Positions 35,761 through 49,700 of a stretch of 64,000 nt of DNA are shown one piece after another. A program made the translations under genes and the position numbers. The notes beneath the pieces were generated by a model. It was not told the origin of the DNA and made no database searches. It saw only the letters and a program-made list of their open reading frames with translations. Origin of the DNA: Fomes fomentarius. Its lineage: Eukaryota > Basidiomycota > Agaricomycetes > Polyporales > Polyporaceae. How positions within the stretch are numbered: position 1 is the stretch's first letter; every line of letters begins with the position of its first letter. The DNA lies in contig JABYQN010000003.1 of NCBI GenBank assembly GCA_022606135.1, forward strand, positions 868,001 through 932,000, read 5' to 3'.

Positions 35761-36646
35761 GAGGGAGGGCTAGCACGAGGAGAGGGCGGGGAACAAGCGG
35801 GAGCAGAGGCGGATTTTGTACAAGTGGCGAGGCGTCGGATAGGCGTCAAGGAAGACGGTCAGGCTCATGAAGCCCTTCTCTTTCCATAGTTCCAACCGAT
35901 GCGAGCGACCAGAAGGGATGGTCCTCATATGCGGAAATTGGAGTTCATCGTGCGGAATTCGCCAGCTGCGCTCCATTTTCATCCACTCTGGGCTCAGCGA
36001 GCCGGGCGCGGACACCGACAACCAGCTCAATCATCGGTCACCAGTGACAGCTTGCGTTCTTATGTCCCGGTTCAGACGGCATCGCGTAGGGAAAGATACA
36101 AGGCTGCCAGTCAATGCAAGGCCCCGATCGTCTGCACACTGAGAGATTTGCACTTTGCACCTGTTCAACGTGGATGGATGAGTCGCAAGAGACGGATAAG
36201 GTGAGCTGCCAACCTACTGTGTTCATCGTGCTGGACCAACAGCGTTGTTTGACTCCGCGATAGTGACCGGTGCCGTCGACACCTAAATCTGGCTGGCCCT
36301 GCACGCCATCTTTCGGCATTCCTCATTCTTGAGACTGTACTGTTCGCATCTGAGGTTTCTCAAAGGGGTTGTTGCCTCGAAACGATTATCGATAGGACGA
36401 TGCGTCGAGAGAAAAACGTCTGCGACGGCAGCGGCGGCCTCCTCCGGCGAAACATGGTCGCGAGTGGCTCGGGGTTCTCGGAGTCGGCCCCCCCGGAGGA
36501 TGACCCGGCCGGCCGGGACCGTCACGGCAGCCACACGCGGGTTGTTGACGTTCTTTGCAGCGAGCTCGAGGAGTGTGCCGTTGTCGACGAGCTTCCCTTG
36601 TGCCTCTTCCCGTACTGTGGCTCACTGTTCTTGTCTCCCGCTTGCT
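35761..36646. other. Divergent intergenic region
   Basis: 886 bases between the start of monooxygenase C (minus) and the start of the hypothetical gene (plus), likely containing both promoters. A plus-strand frame that is open from 36329 runs into the gene at 36647, so a longer N-terminus is formally possible, but the sequence there is low complexity. Confidence 0.4.
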
Positions 36647-38334
36647 ATGGTCTTCTCCTTCAGCTTCAACGTTCCCGGCATAAGCAATCCGTTCACCCAG
36701 GCTGCAGCCGCTGCCTCCGAGTCGGCGCCTGTCCCCACACTTCAGTTTGACACCAATAGTCAGCCTTCCGTCGTTCCGCGCCGCCGTCCCCCCTCACCAT
36801 CCCTTCTACCGCCCCTATCGAGGAAAAGAGGATGGGTCCCTTCAAGCTCTGAGCCTAGTCGCCCTGCGCCTATGCATACTTCCACTATTGGCTATCTTGA
36901 CACCCCAGCAAAGTACAGAGATATGGTGGACGAGTCTGCAGATCAGAACGAGATAGAAGAGCTGGTAGTAGGTGAGCACCGCTTCTTCATTCACTCAGGT
37001 CATCTTCGTGGATGCGCACGTATGCGTTTGGTATGCGTCCATGTTTCGAGGCTTCCTATCTCTTTGGGTCTTTCCAAGACTCGAAGGGATCCGACCCGAT
37101 TCATCTACTGCAATACACAGTCCGAAAAATTCTGTCGCACCCCCCGCGACTGATTCACAGGACGTAGTAGCATCTAGGTCAGGCCAGCCTGTGCCCGTCG
37201 GGAAAGGGCACCCCACGGTTTGGCCATGAGGCCAAGTCATGTTCGCGATCTTGCATGTAGAGCAGTTGAAGGGCCGGTGCAGATTACGTGCAGACTGCGC
37301 GTGTTTGGGCTCCATGTCACCAACACGTGCAGACCGCCTGGTACTGCTGATAAAATGGATCTCTCAGTTTCCCCCATCTCCAGCATGCCCTCTCAACTGA
37401 ACTTTTATGTTTCTATAGACCTTCCTCCTCCCAAGCGTAGGAGAACGCTTGCTGGCTCTATTATCTCGACTGCGTTGAGCGCGGCTCTTATTGGGACCGC
37501 TGTCGGCCTTACTGTGTATCGCCTGTGAGTGTCGCACCTGAGACCATACTGAATTTGTATTGATACAACCCCAGGTGGAGAGATCGTGGCAAGAACCCAG
37601 AGGCACTACCACCTCCTCCTTACGAGCAAGGAGAGTGGGTGCCGCCGGAGGTCAGTGACATTCTACACTTCAGGCGAACAGATTCTTACTTTCAGCTACA
37701 GACTGAACATACCTCCCCGACTACCCCCGCACTCAAGCCTGCACCCACTCCTCGCTCGCGGAAGTCTCGTACCGTTGCCAGTCGACGTACCGTTCCGCGT
37801 CACCGGAAGACGCCATCCCGCTCTGGGGCATCCCTCTCACACCACTATGGTCTACCTTCCACTCACGTCCGTTCACCCATTCCTCCGGAGTTTAACATGG
37901 CCAGTGGTTCTCGATCAAGCCCGAGACCAGATGATGATGCCGATGTCGACGACCAGATGTCATGGATTGGCGACCGTCTCACCCAGCTCATCGCTGAGGG
38001 ACAAAAGGCGCTCGGCAAGGAGGTCGTCATCATGAGCGAAGACCGAGCCGACGAGGTCGATGATGGCTCCGGTGCATGGGTTGAAGAGGAGGAGGAACGT
38101 ATCCCCGGCTCAAGTCGGCGTCCTGGCTTCGGCCTCCCTCTTTACTCCCCACACACCCCGCAGCATGGCGGGTCGCCGACGATCAGCCAGTTCGCCCGTG
38201 GTGTCTCTGTGGACTCCGACTCGCGGTCATTAGCGGGTAGCTTCCGCGAAGAGGACTCCGCATGGGAGAGCCCGGAGGTGCGCGAGAGTATGGAGCGCGC
38301 GCGGATGCTTTACAGGCAGAAGCGCGGTTTGTAA
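36647..38334 (+). CDS. Unrecognised membrane-anchored basidiomycete protein
   Basis: I do not recognise a family. Three exons are supported: from 36647 (MVFSFSFNVPGISNPFTQAA) to 36971, then after a 447-nt intron (gtgagc donor, tctatag acceptor) the segment DLPPPKRRRTLAGSIISTAL, and after a short intron WRDRGKNPEALPPPPYEQGE onward. The middle exon holds one predicted membrane helix (SIISTALSAALIGTAVGLTVY) directly after a basic KRRR and before WRDRG. The rest is Pro/Ser-rich and probably disordered; the C-terminus has an acidic Trp motif (GSGAWVEEEEER), Gly/Ser segments, and ends ERARMLYRQKRGL. A single-pass tail exposed to the cytosol with a PPPPY motif might recruit WW-domain ubiquitin ligases; that is only inference. 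Confidence 0.72.
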
Positions 38335-39044
38335 TGTCCTAATCCTTCAAGTGGATTCGTGACCCTCTTTCCGTCTTCATCTTGTCCTCTTTCACTCCCG
38401 AGAAGCACTTCACGATTGCGCTTCCTGGTTGGCTGTTTTCTCCGCCTCCTGGGTCTTTCGATTCGCGTTTCATTATTCACTTGCACGCATCTCCGTCACG
38501 ATTAGATCACGACCTTCATGCCCCCACATTATAACCACGCCGGCATCATCTCATATTGCTATACTATTTGCACCTCCGCATCGTCTGTCACACCATCTGC
38601 CTTTCGCACTCTTTAGTAGTACTTCACGATTATTCGCCGTGTTTATCTATGTAGCAACAAATTCCAATGTGTTTTATCTAGTGGCGCCATGCTCGTATGA
38701 CAATACCCCTCTGTTCTGACCAGTGTTGTTGCAGGGCTACCGAATCAGATACACAGATGCCGAGGCGCCGGTCCTTTGCCCTGCCATTCGCGCTCTGCCC
38801 ACAGCCTCATCTGAAGGCGACCGCCACCTGCTTCTTAACGACCGTTTAACACTCCTTGCTTGTCCTATCGTGTTTAGCTACACCCTTAGCTGGCTGGACA
38901 GCGATCGACTAGACGGTGGTAGATCTGACGCTCTAGGACACTCAGTGCTACCTACACAGATCTCAAGATTCTCTGATTCTGACCACGGACGCGGCACGCA
39001 ATATCGTATCGACGCTGGGTGGTTAGAGCAGTAAGGCAGGCAGG
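38335..39044. other. Intergenic between two plus-strand genes
   Basis: 710 bases containing the 3' UTR of the hypothetical gene and the promoter of the TBC gene. No gene or repeat is seen. Confidence 0.45.
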
Positions 39045-42000
39045 ATGGCGACCATCTCGCCGCAGCTGCGTAATTTCAAGGAACCGACTAAGGACGAGCT
39101 CACGCAGCTGTTCTTTGCGCTCCCGTCGAGCAGCAGCTCCTTCAACGTGAAACGGCCGGACGATGCAAATATCAACGGCCCTGCAGGGAACTTAAAGGGA
39201 GAGAAGAGCGCAGGGCCCCACGAGAATGAGCTGGAGAAGATGGAGATCAACGCGGTGTTGAGTCTCGGCGTGCAGGGCGAGGAGGACTCATATGTGAGTG
39301 CGCGTGCTCGTATCTTTTCCCCGCAATCGTCGTGTACCCCTTTTGCTGTCGCTCGCTACTCATCAGTATGGACATCTTGTGATCCTGCGTGATTTTTGTG
39401 GCGCTTGCCATGTTCGATGGATGGTAGCATGTAGAGAGCCGTTATTCTTACTGAAGGCACGGTTTGTATACCACAGGCAGGCAAGCTGTACCTCCTCCCG
39501 CCATACCTTGCGTTCGCCTCGCTCGACCGCAAGTCCGTTCGGTTCACGCTCCCGCTCTGCACGATCCGCCGTGTGGAACGCCTTAATGCACGCGCTGGTA
39601 TATATGCGCTCAGCCTTGCATTATGGCACGGGATGAAGATCGTGCGTAGACTTTCTCCTGCTATCGGCCTGTGCACACCATAGTCGCGCTCACATCTGCT
39701 GCGTTCGATATGGTGCCATGATATACAGGTCGTCCAACTGACCTCCCTCCGGCCGACCGCGGATCTGTTCTGCTCACTCTTGCGTGACGCACTCAAGGTC
39801 GAGCTCCAGAAGGGCAACATGAAGGCCGTCAAGGGCTTCGTGAAGACATGCTACTCTGAGTTGCTAGTCGCAAGTGCCTCTGCGCCTGAGAACGCCGACG
39901 AGAAAGCCGGGGATGCATCCAAGGTGGAGGAGGGATCGGCCGCGGAATCGATGCACCTTGGCGGGCTGGGTCTGAAGTTCAAGTTTCCGGGTGATCCAAA
40001 GAAGTGGGTCCATCAGTCTCTCCTTAAGTATGTGCGAGACATTGAGTGTGCGTGGACAGGCTGAGAGAAGCGTCGAAGACGAAACTGTGGTCCAACTATT
40101 TGCGAAGTGCGTTTACTTTCGGTGTACACATCTGTCGCGGACCTCAGTGTAACATACCTTCCATAGCCCACGGACGCAATCTGACGCTATTGCGATATCC
40201 ACAATGCACGCGACTCGTTCAGGTCGGCCTTCCAAACCGACTCCGCGGAGAGATGTGGGAAACACTGTCTGGATCGCTCTACCTGCGCTTCGAGAATCCT
40301 GGGTATTTTGAACGGCTCACTGCAGAAAACCAGGGTCGTACCAACACCAGCACGGAGGAGATCGAGAAGGATTTGCATCGCAGTCTCCCAGAGTACTCCG
40401 CTTACCAAAGTGAGGAGGGTATCTCCGCGCTCCGGAGAGTGCTGCAGGCGTATTCTTTCAAGAACCCAGAAACAGGGTACTGTCAGGTACGTGATTTGCG
40501 ACGGCCCATTGCCTGTCCTGTGCAGACCAGACGTCATCGCAGGCCATGAACATCCTCGCGGCGGCGATCTTGATGTGAGTTCTTCGTGAAGATGTCGGTG
40601 GCCGTTGACTTAGCCTTGCATGGTTAGTTACATGTCCGAGGAGCAAGCGTTCTGGCTTCTGGAGGTTATCTGCGATCGTCTTCTGCCAGGTTACTACAGG
40701 TACGCGGCTCCGGAGGAACCAATTCTGGCCTGTGTTGGGTGCTGAATTTGTCCCTCCAGCCCGTCGATGCATGGGACATTGCTCGATCAACGTGTGTTCG
40801 AGTCGCTAGTGCACAGATGTCTTCCGGTCATCCATGATCACTTCCAAGAAGTGGACGTGCAGCTATCTGTAGCATCCCTTCCATGGTTCCTGAGTTTGTA
40901 AGGGCATTAAACCTTCGCAGTGTAATCGCACACTTACCTGGCACATGAACATAGATTCATCAACAGCATGCCCATGGTGTTCGCATTCCGGATAATCGAT
41001 TGCTTTTTCTGCATGGGTCCCAAGGTGCTGTTCCAAGTAGGGTGAGCGCTTCTCTTGCTCGTCTGGTCCGAGGAGTTCTGATGTTCGCCGTCTTTCTCAG
41101 ATTGGGTTCGTCCGGTGTTGTTGAATCGTCTCCGCGGAGCTGATGTCTAGGTCTAGCCATCCTCAAAATCAACGGCGAGAAGCTGCTGAAGATTCAAGAT
41201 GACGGGCAGTTCATTCAGTATGTAATTATCTCTGCGCCGCCCATGCTTTCTCGTACTGACTATTCGTAGCCTGATGAGGGAGTACTTCTCCTCTCTTGGT
41301 GACTCGGCACACCCACATTCGAGTGATCCAAGAGCGCGGGCAATCACGCGCTTTCAGGAACTCCTCCTCGTTTCCTTCCGCGAATTCGCAGTCATCACGG
41401 ATGACACTATCCACAACGAGCGAAAGAAGTACCGTTCGGAGATCGTCCACAGCATCGAGTCATTCTCCAAGCGCTCGGCCGTCCGGAACCTCCGCACTCT
41501 TGAGCGGTTCACCAAGGAGCAGGCGGGCCTTATCTACGACGCACTCTTCAAGGCGATATGGATTGAACCTCCACCAAGTGTCGCTTTGCCACCGCCTTCG
41601 CTGCTCACAACCAGGGACGAGGCAGAGGAGCGGCCGGAGACGCGTATTGGGCTGAAGACATTCAAGGTATTCCTCAGTGAGATATGCACTTGGGCACGGA
41701 CAGAGAAGATCGTTTCGAACGGCTTCCAGGTTAGAAACTTTTGATAACATTATTTTCTCACCCTCTGAACCAACGTTCACGTTCCCAGAAGCAACGAGTA
41801 GACCGTGAAATTGCAGACCACGAGCTCATCGACCGTCTCTTTTTCTTCTGGGATATCTCGTTCAGAGGCGCTCTCTCGTTCCAGGTCCGTCAGTCCCAAT
41901 GTTGCTTGCGCGGAGTGTGTACTGATTGCATCTACAGGATGTTGTCTCGGGCATGGATGGCGTCATGTTCAATGATCTCATGGAAAACATCGAATGGTTC

Positions 42001-43162
42001 TTCAATCTCCACGACAAGAACAAGGATGGATACCTCACTAAGGATGAAGTACTTACCCTGTCGGAGTCTTTGCTGGTTGGTTCGAGTAGTTGTCCGAGTC
42101 GATCGCATACGCTCAATCCCCCTTTTAGTTCATCTTCCGCCACGAGATTGGAGACGCATACCTGGGCGCAGTCAGTCGTTTCATGTCCAACGCCTTCGAG
42201 TACGGAGATGCCCTCTTACCCCGACCCGAGGGGGCAGGCCCTGACTCCGAGCCACTCCCGATCGAATCGAACCAGCCGTACATCAACCTCGCTACGTACG
42301 TCACTATGGACCTTTCCGGTCATCTTTGACGTTGACAGCGGACAGGTTCCGAATGGTGGTCCTTGCTGATGAGATCTTGGAATCATTCTTCGAGACCGAC
42401 TTCTCAGCGACGTTCAAACTGGAGCCCGTGTCCCTCAGTGATGTCCCGAACTCGAACAGCGGCTTGCTCGGTGGCCTCTGGCAGAACATCGCTACCGATG
42501 ACAACCGGAAGATACTCAACAAGTTCACAGACGACTTCGGCAAGGTCATCGGGAAGCACCAAGTTCGCCTCTTTCCTGGATGGCTGCATTTCGTGTACGG
42601 CACTGACTTTCTTGTCGACATGTAGGTCTACACACGGCCGGCGATTGGCAAGTACACAACGCTGGAAGAACCAAAGGCTCGCGAGTCGCTGCTCACTCCG
42701 ACAATGCGGCGCACCCCATCCAAAGCGAGCCTCGCGAGTCCCATTGAGCCGTCGCTCTCAGCCAGCGAATCGTCGTCGACCCTGTCACCGTCGTTGGCGT
42801 CGACGTCGACGCTTGGGCCAGACAGGACGCCGCCGTTGGGTGGCTTGCCAGCGTCGGTCGAGTATTCCCCAATGCCAAGCATGTTCCAGGCTGCAGCGAA
42901 TGCGGCGGCACTGATGGAGCGGACGCCATTCGCGATCGACGACGCCAAGGACGACGAGGACGAGACGGACGACGAGACGGATGTGGAGGACGATGGCGTC
43001 ATGGACGAGGTTGACGCGTTTTTGGAGGCGCATGACTCGGGTCTGACTCAGGCAGAGAGGGAGCTTGCACAAGGTGCGTCATAGGTGTCTACTGTGGTCA
43101 TCAATCAGCTCACAATTCTGCTGCTTCTTGCAGATCTGATCAATGCAGAACCGGTGAAGTAG
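39045..43162 (+). CDS. GRAM-TBC-EF-hand Rab GTPase-activating protein (Mdr1/Gyp2-like)
   Basis: It speeds GTP hydrolysis by a Rab/Ypt GTPase in Golgi-endosome traffic. Start [24 protein letters not shown] region ([20 protein letters not shown], then [14 protein letters not shown]) comes first. The TBC domain follows: [20 protein letters not shown], the arginine-finger motif IEKDLHR, the glutamine-finger motif [12 protein letters not shown], then [20 protein letters not shown] and [19 protein letters not shown]. Both catalytic fingers are present. An EF-hand loop is seen in [18 protein letters not shown]. The tail is Ser-rich then acidic ([20 protein letters not shown]). The last intron joins AQ to DLINAEPVK and a TAG at 43160-43162. 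Roughly 15 short introns; all joints I checked keep frame. It converges with the WD40 gene. Confidence 0.92.
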
Positions 43163-43320
43163 TAGTGGGCACGCGGTAGGATGATTCTTAGAGAGGAGTG
43201 ACGGGACGCGTCGTCTGGAGCGTCCGTGTATTTTATCTATCTTCCGTCGCACTGCTTTCGGAGCGCAATGCATTCGAACACTCTACAACCTACGGGAATA
43301 ACCCTCCCATTACACGCCTA

Positions 43321-44801
<1,481 letters not shown>

Positions 44802-44921
44802 GACAACAAACTGGAAGCAGAGGAGTAGACCTGGCGTAGATGGTTGAAGGTCAAAGTCGACGCCGCTAGCGCTGCACTGAGAGATTCGAGAGATTGGCGC
44901 CCTATGTGCCTCAGTCGTCAA

Positions 44922-44931
44922 ATGCCATGTC
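44922..44931 (+). repeat. Left target-site duplication of the LINE
   Basis: atgccatgtc here is repeated exactly at 51458-51467. Two more A bases precede it on both sides (making 12 bp), but on the right they cannot be told from the poly-A tail. Confidence 0.9.
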
Positions 44932-45094
44932 GGGACCCCTCTTGACCTACTACCACCACCAGCAGGTATTTTCCCACGCTAAAAAACTCTACTAGGGGAG
45001 AGTTCAGCGTGCGGTAACTCCCTTCTGGCCGGTACTCACGGTGCCCTGAACGACATATTCACTTACATAAAGTCCCTGGAGGGGTCTTTCCACC

Positions 45095-46779
45095 ATGGCC
45101 GACAGTCAGACGTCATTGACAGGCCAGGGAAAAAGAAGCACGGCGGCGGCTTCTTTAGGCGCCAGTGCCAGCTCAGCGGCGAGCAGGTCGGCTGCAACGT
45201 CGAGGCAAGCGAAGAAACCTCCCACAACGCAGAAGACTCTCTTTGAGGACGCCGAGAAGATCATCCCGGACCTCGACGCGGCGGTCGCGTTCCTACGGCA
45301 GCGCCAGCTCATCCCGCCGGGCGAGGACTCGGTCTCACCGGCGGCGCTCACGACGGGCCTGCTTCATTTTGCTTTCGCCTCGCCGGCCCAGGACCTCGCC
45401 CGGAAGGGCCTGATTGCGTTCGCGCACATCACCAAGGCGGTTCTCTCCCGACGGCTACAGGACTCCATAGCGCCCATAGTTGCAGAACGGGTCGAAACGC
45501 AAATTCAGAACAGGCTCGACCACCAGACGACGCAGATGGAAGAGAAGTTGGAGGAGGCCACGAACGCGCTGGACGAGGTTAGGAAGGAGGCGGACCAGTG
45601 GGTGGAACGTCTGGAGGCGGCGTGCATGCGGGTGGAACAGGCGGAGGATAAGGTGTTAGGACTGCACAAGGAGCTGCAGATGGCGGGGCAGGCAGCGCAA
45701 ACTCCAGGTGCGTCGCATACGGCGCCATCCCCACTGACCCTCGAGGCCGCTCCTGTGCGCACGCGCAGGGCGGTCAACTTGGCAGACCTATTACAGCGCC
45801 AGCTCCTCGTACGCGGGGCAGCCCTCAAGGATCCGCAAGGAAACACCCTCTCCGACCGGGAGGCCCTGGAGCGGGCACGGCAGGCCCTGGATCTCATGGC
45901 AAAAGATGGGCTTACGCCGCCGGCGGGCAGCACAATCGAGACGGCCAAGGTACAGTCCCACGGCGACGTCGTTTTCACTTTCTCGAACGTCGCCGTCGCG
46001 CGTTGGATCGTGCGCCAGCACGTGTCCGTCGCCTTCTCTCGAAAAATGGGCATGGAGGCCCGTATCGTGGAACGTCTATACAAGCTCGTGGTCGAAGGTG
46101 TCCCGGTCGGCTTCGAGCCCCACAGTGCGGCGGGCCTCCGGGGGCTGGAGGAGGCGAACGGCATGGAGAAGGAATCACTCAGCCGGGCGGAGTGGATCAA
46201 ACCCCCGGAGAAGCGTCATCCTGGGCAGCGCACAGCGTTCCTGCTACTCACCGTCTCTGGCATCGAACAGGCGAACCGCGCGCTCAAGGGCCTCACGATC
46301 ATGGGGCGGCGCGCTCTCGTCCGTCGCGAGCTTATAGAGCCCAAGCGCTGCGCCAAGTGTCAGAGTTACGACGGCCACTTCGCCAGGGACTGCCCGATGG
46401 AGCATGACGTTTGCGCTACGTGCGCGGGGACCACCCAACAGCGCGATGTGCTGTGAGGGACCCGTCCGACTATCGTTGCGCGGGATGTGACGTCTCTGGC
46501 CACGCGGCGTGGGACCGCAACTGTCCAACACTGCGTTCAAAGGTGCGAGCTCATGTCGCCCGTCGCGCTGACAGTGGCTTTAGGTTCTTCGTGACGAACA
46601 ACCCGGAGACCTGGGTCACCGAGGAGGACGACTTGCTCCATGCGCCTCCCCCACCCACGGTATGGTCACAGGTCCGCCACCGCTTCACCGAGGTCGACAC
46701 GCAGCAACCGGGCCCGACACAGACCCGGCTCGACGGTTTTATGCATGTTCGATCGCCCGCTGACGCGCGCCGTCCATGA
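45095..46779 (+). CDS. LINE ORF1 (gag-like nucleic-acid-binding protein), one apparent frameshift
   Basis: ORF1 proteins coat the element's RNA. ATG at 45095 (ccaccATGG). The N-terminal part is Ala/Ser-rich; a coiled coil spans about residues 135-195 (EEKLEEATNALDEVRKEADQ, then VEQAEDKVLGLHKEL). A conserved core follows with VVFTFSNVAVARWIVRQH and AFLLLTVSGIEQANRALKGL. Three zinc knuckles come last: CAKCQSYDGHFARDC, CATCAG-DHPTARC and CAGCDVSGHAAWDRNC. The frame breaks in knuckle 2 at the four-G run 46426-46429: without correction the protein stops at 46456; with one more G it would continue to the TGA at 46777-46779. The downstream frame is fully open, so I read this as one gene. The stop overlaps the ORF2 start. 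Confidence 0.85.
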
Positions 46780-49700
46780 ATGAGGCCTCTACCACTCTCC
46801 GCATATGGCAGCAAAATCTGAACAAGTCGAACGTCGCACAGCAGGACCTGCTGAGCAAGGTTTTACCCACTAACTATGATATTATCGCTTTACAGGAACA
46901 ATATGTAGACTTCAAAAACCTCACCAGGAGCACATCACATTGGAGGGTACTGTATCCGACGCTGCGGGATCCTGACACAGCCGGCCGCGCACGCTCCGCC
47001 ATGCTCATCAGCAAGAAGCTGTCGACCAACGCTTGGTCCCCGGTGACAATACCGCACCCCGACGTCACGGCGGTCACGATCAAGACGGAGCACGCCTCGA
47101 TTCACGTCTTCAACCTATACGTCGATGGCGGACACGACATGGTCCTTCACGCTGCAGCGCGGGCGACCAGAAGGCTCTGCATGGACGAGGGTGTCCACGA
47201 ATTCGTGTGGCTGGGGGACTTCAATCGCCACCACCCGAGTTGGGACGACCACAGCAACGCGCATCTTTTTACTAGGCAAAACCTCGAGCGCTCCGAGTTA
47301 CTAATGCGCTATCTTGCAGAATTCGGTATGAACATGGCACTCCCGCAAGGGGTCGCTACGCTGGAGGCGACACGCACCAAAAATAGGACACGCCCGGACA
47401 ATGTTTTCTGCACCGAAGGAGTCATGGAGCACCTGCGCCGTTGCGCCGCGCTCCCTGCTGACCGACCTGCGTGTACTGACCACTTCCCAGTGCATACAAT
47501 CTTCGGTATCCCGATGGCGGCCGCACCTCTCCGGCCACGGCGCGACTTTCGCCGAGTGGACTGGAGCGAGTTCGACCGCTCGCTGGCCGCACGACTGGAG
47601 GCACGCGCCTTCCCGGGCAAGATTACCTCGGTGTCGCGCTTCGACAGCGCACTGGATGCACTAATGTCTGATTTGCAGGAGACTATCGCTGAACATGTCC
47701 CGATGGCCAAGGACACACCTTACACCAAGCGCTGGTGGTCGAAGGACCTCACGAAGATGCGGCGGCAGAAGGAGAAGCTCGGCAGGAGATCCCACCGCAG
47801 TCGAGCGGACAAGCAACACCCCGTCCACGCTGAGTATCGTCGCTACAGGAATCGCTATACTGACGCTATCCGTGCAGCCAAGAATGACTTTTGGAAAGCG
47901 TGGATCGACTCTGTCGACTCACGCACGGTCTGGGATGCTAACCGGTTCCTTAAGCGAGGCTCGACAGATGGAGGCAACGCCCGCATCCCTCCCATCAACA
48001 TTACTGGGGTCGACGGCCAGAACAGGGTCCTCACGTCCAATGACGAGAAGGGAAGGGAGTTCTACGATACCTTTTTCCTCCCACCGAGTACAGAGCCCAT
48101 CCCGTGCGGCCCCTACCCGATGCCGAGGTTCACCTTTCGCCCAATAACAGACGACCAAGTGCGAGGCGCTATTCGGGCGCTGCGCACCTTCAAGGCCCCA
48201 GGACCGGACGCCATCCCCAACGAGGTTTACAGGCACTGTGCTGACACTCTCTCCCCCATTCTAGGCACCCTCTTCCGCGCGACGTTCGAACTTCACTACT
48301 ACCCTGACCGGTGGAAGATGTCGGACACCATCGTGCTTCAGAAACCGGGCAAGTCGGACTACACCGTGGCTAAGTCCTGGCGCCCGATTGCGCTGCTGAA
48401 CTGCATGTCCAAGATCCTGTCCCGGTGTGTCGCAGACATACTCGTCTATGAGGCTGAAAAACGCTCCTTGCTGGCTAACCTGCAGTTCGGGGGCCGTACG
48501 GGCCGCACAACTACTGACTCTATCCATTTAGTTACGAAGACTGTTAAGGATGCCTGGCGCAAGCAACACGTTGCGTCCGTCGTCTTCCTCGACATCAAGT
48601 CCGCCTTCCCGGCGGCCTCGCCGGAGCGGCTGTGTCACAATCTGCGAATGCGGGGGGTGCCGGTGGAATACGTCGACTGGCTCAGGGTGAAGCTGGAGCA
48701 TCGCCGCACCCAGCTCAAATTTGACGACTATGTCTCGGAGGCCTTCGAGATCCTTAGTGGCATCGACCAGGGCTGCCCATTATCGGTGATACTTTACGCC
48801 TTCTACAATTCTGACCTTATCGACAGTGCGATGCTCAAGAATGGCGAGACGGCTGTGGGCTCAATGGACGACGTCGCGCTGGTAGTCACCGGGAAGACCT
48901 TCGCGATCTGTCACGAGAAAATCCGCCAGTTCATGGAGCGGGTCGGGGGTGCGCTGGACTGGTCCCGCGCCCACAACTCACGTTTCTCCCTCGACAAATT
49001 CGGCCTCCTCAATTGCAGGTCGCGCATGCAGGACCTCGGCCCGACGCTTCATCTCACGGATGGCACGACGATTACGCCCTCAGACCACCATCGCTTTCTG
49101 GGGCTGCTCGTGGACCACCAGCTCCGTTTCAAGCAGCATGTGGCGCTGGCATACTCCAAGGGCAGCAAGTGGGTGGCGCAGCTGCGCCGTCTCGCGACAG
49201 CGCGCAACGGCCTCACGCTGGCGGTAGTCCGCCGCCTCTACTTGGCAGTGGTGGTTCCTAGCATGCTGTACGCCGCTGACACATTTCTGACCCCAGTGCG
49301 CACTCTCCGGGGACAGAAGCGGCAACATGGCTCGGTCGGACACGTGCGCCGGCTCGCTATGGTCCAGCGCCAGGCTCTCCTGGCCATGACAGGGGCCCTC
49401 CGCTCCACTGCAACGGACGTCATGCAGGCCCATGCTAACCTTCTCCCCTTTGACCTTCTAGTTGACAAGATCTGCCACCGTGCGGCAGTCCGCCTCTGCG
49501 CTCTCCCGGACACGCACCCGCTCGCGGCACACGTGCGCAGGGCGGGAGGGCGCTTCGTCCGCTCCCACCGGTCTTCGCTACACGAGTTGATGGACGCCTA
49601 CCGCAAGTTCCTCGACTACAAACACACCGAACGTATTCAGCCCGCCAGACTCCATCCTCAGTGGCGGCCGCGGCACCGGGTGCATGTCATACACGACCGT

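Noticed and set aside
45505..46200. A 231-codon minus-strand frame inside the LINE
   Set aside because: It is the complement of ORF1's coiled coil and core region; no antisense gene is known for such elements and no motif is present.
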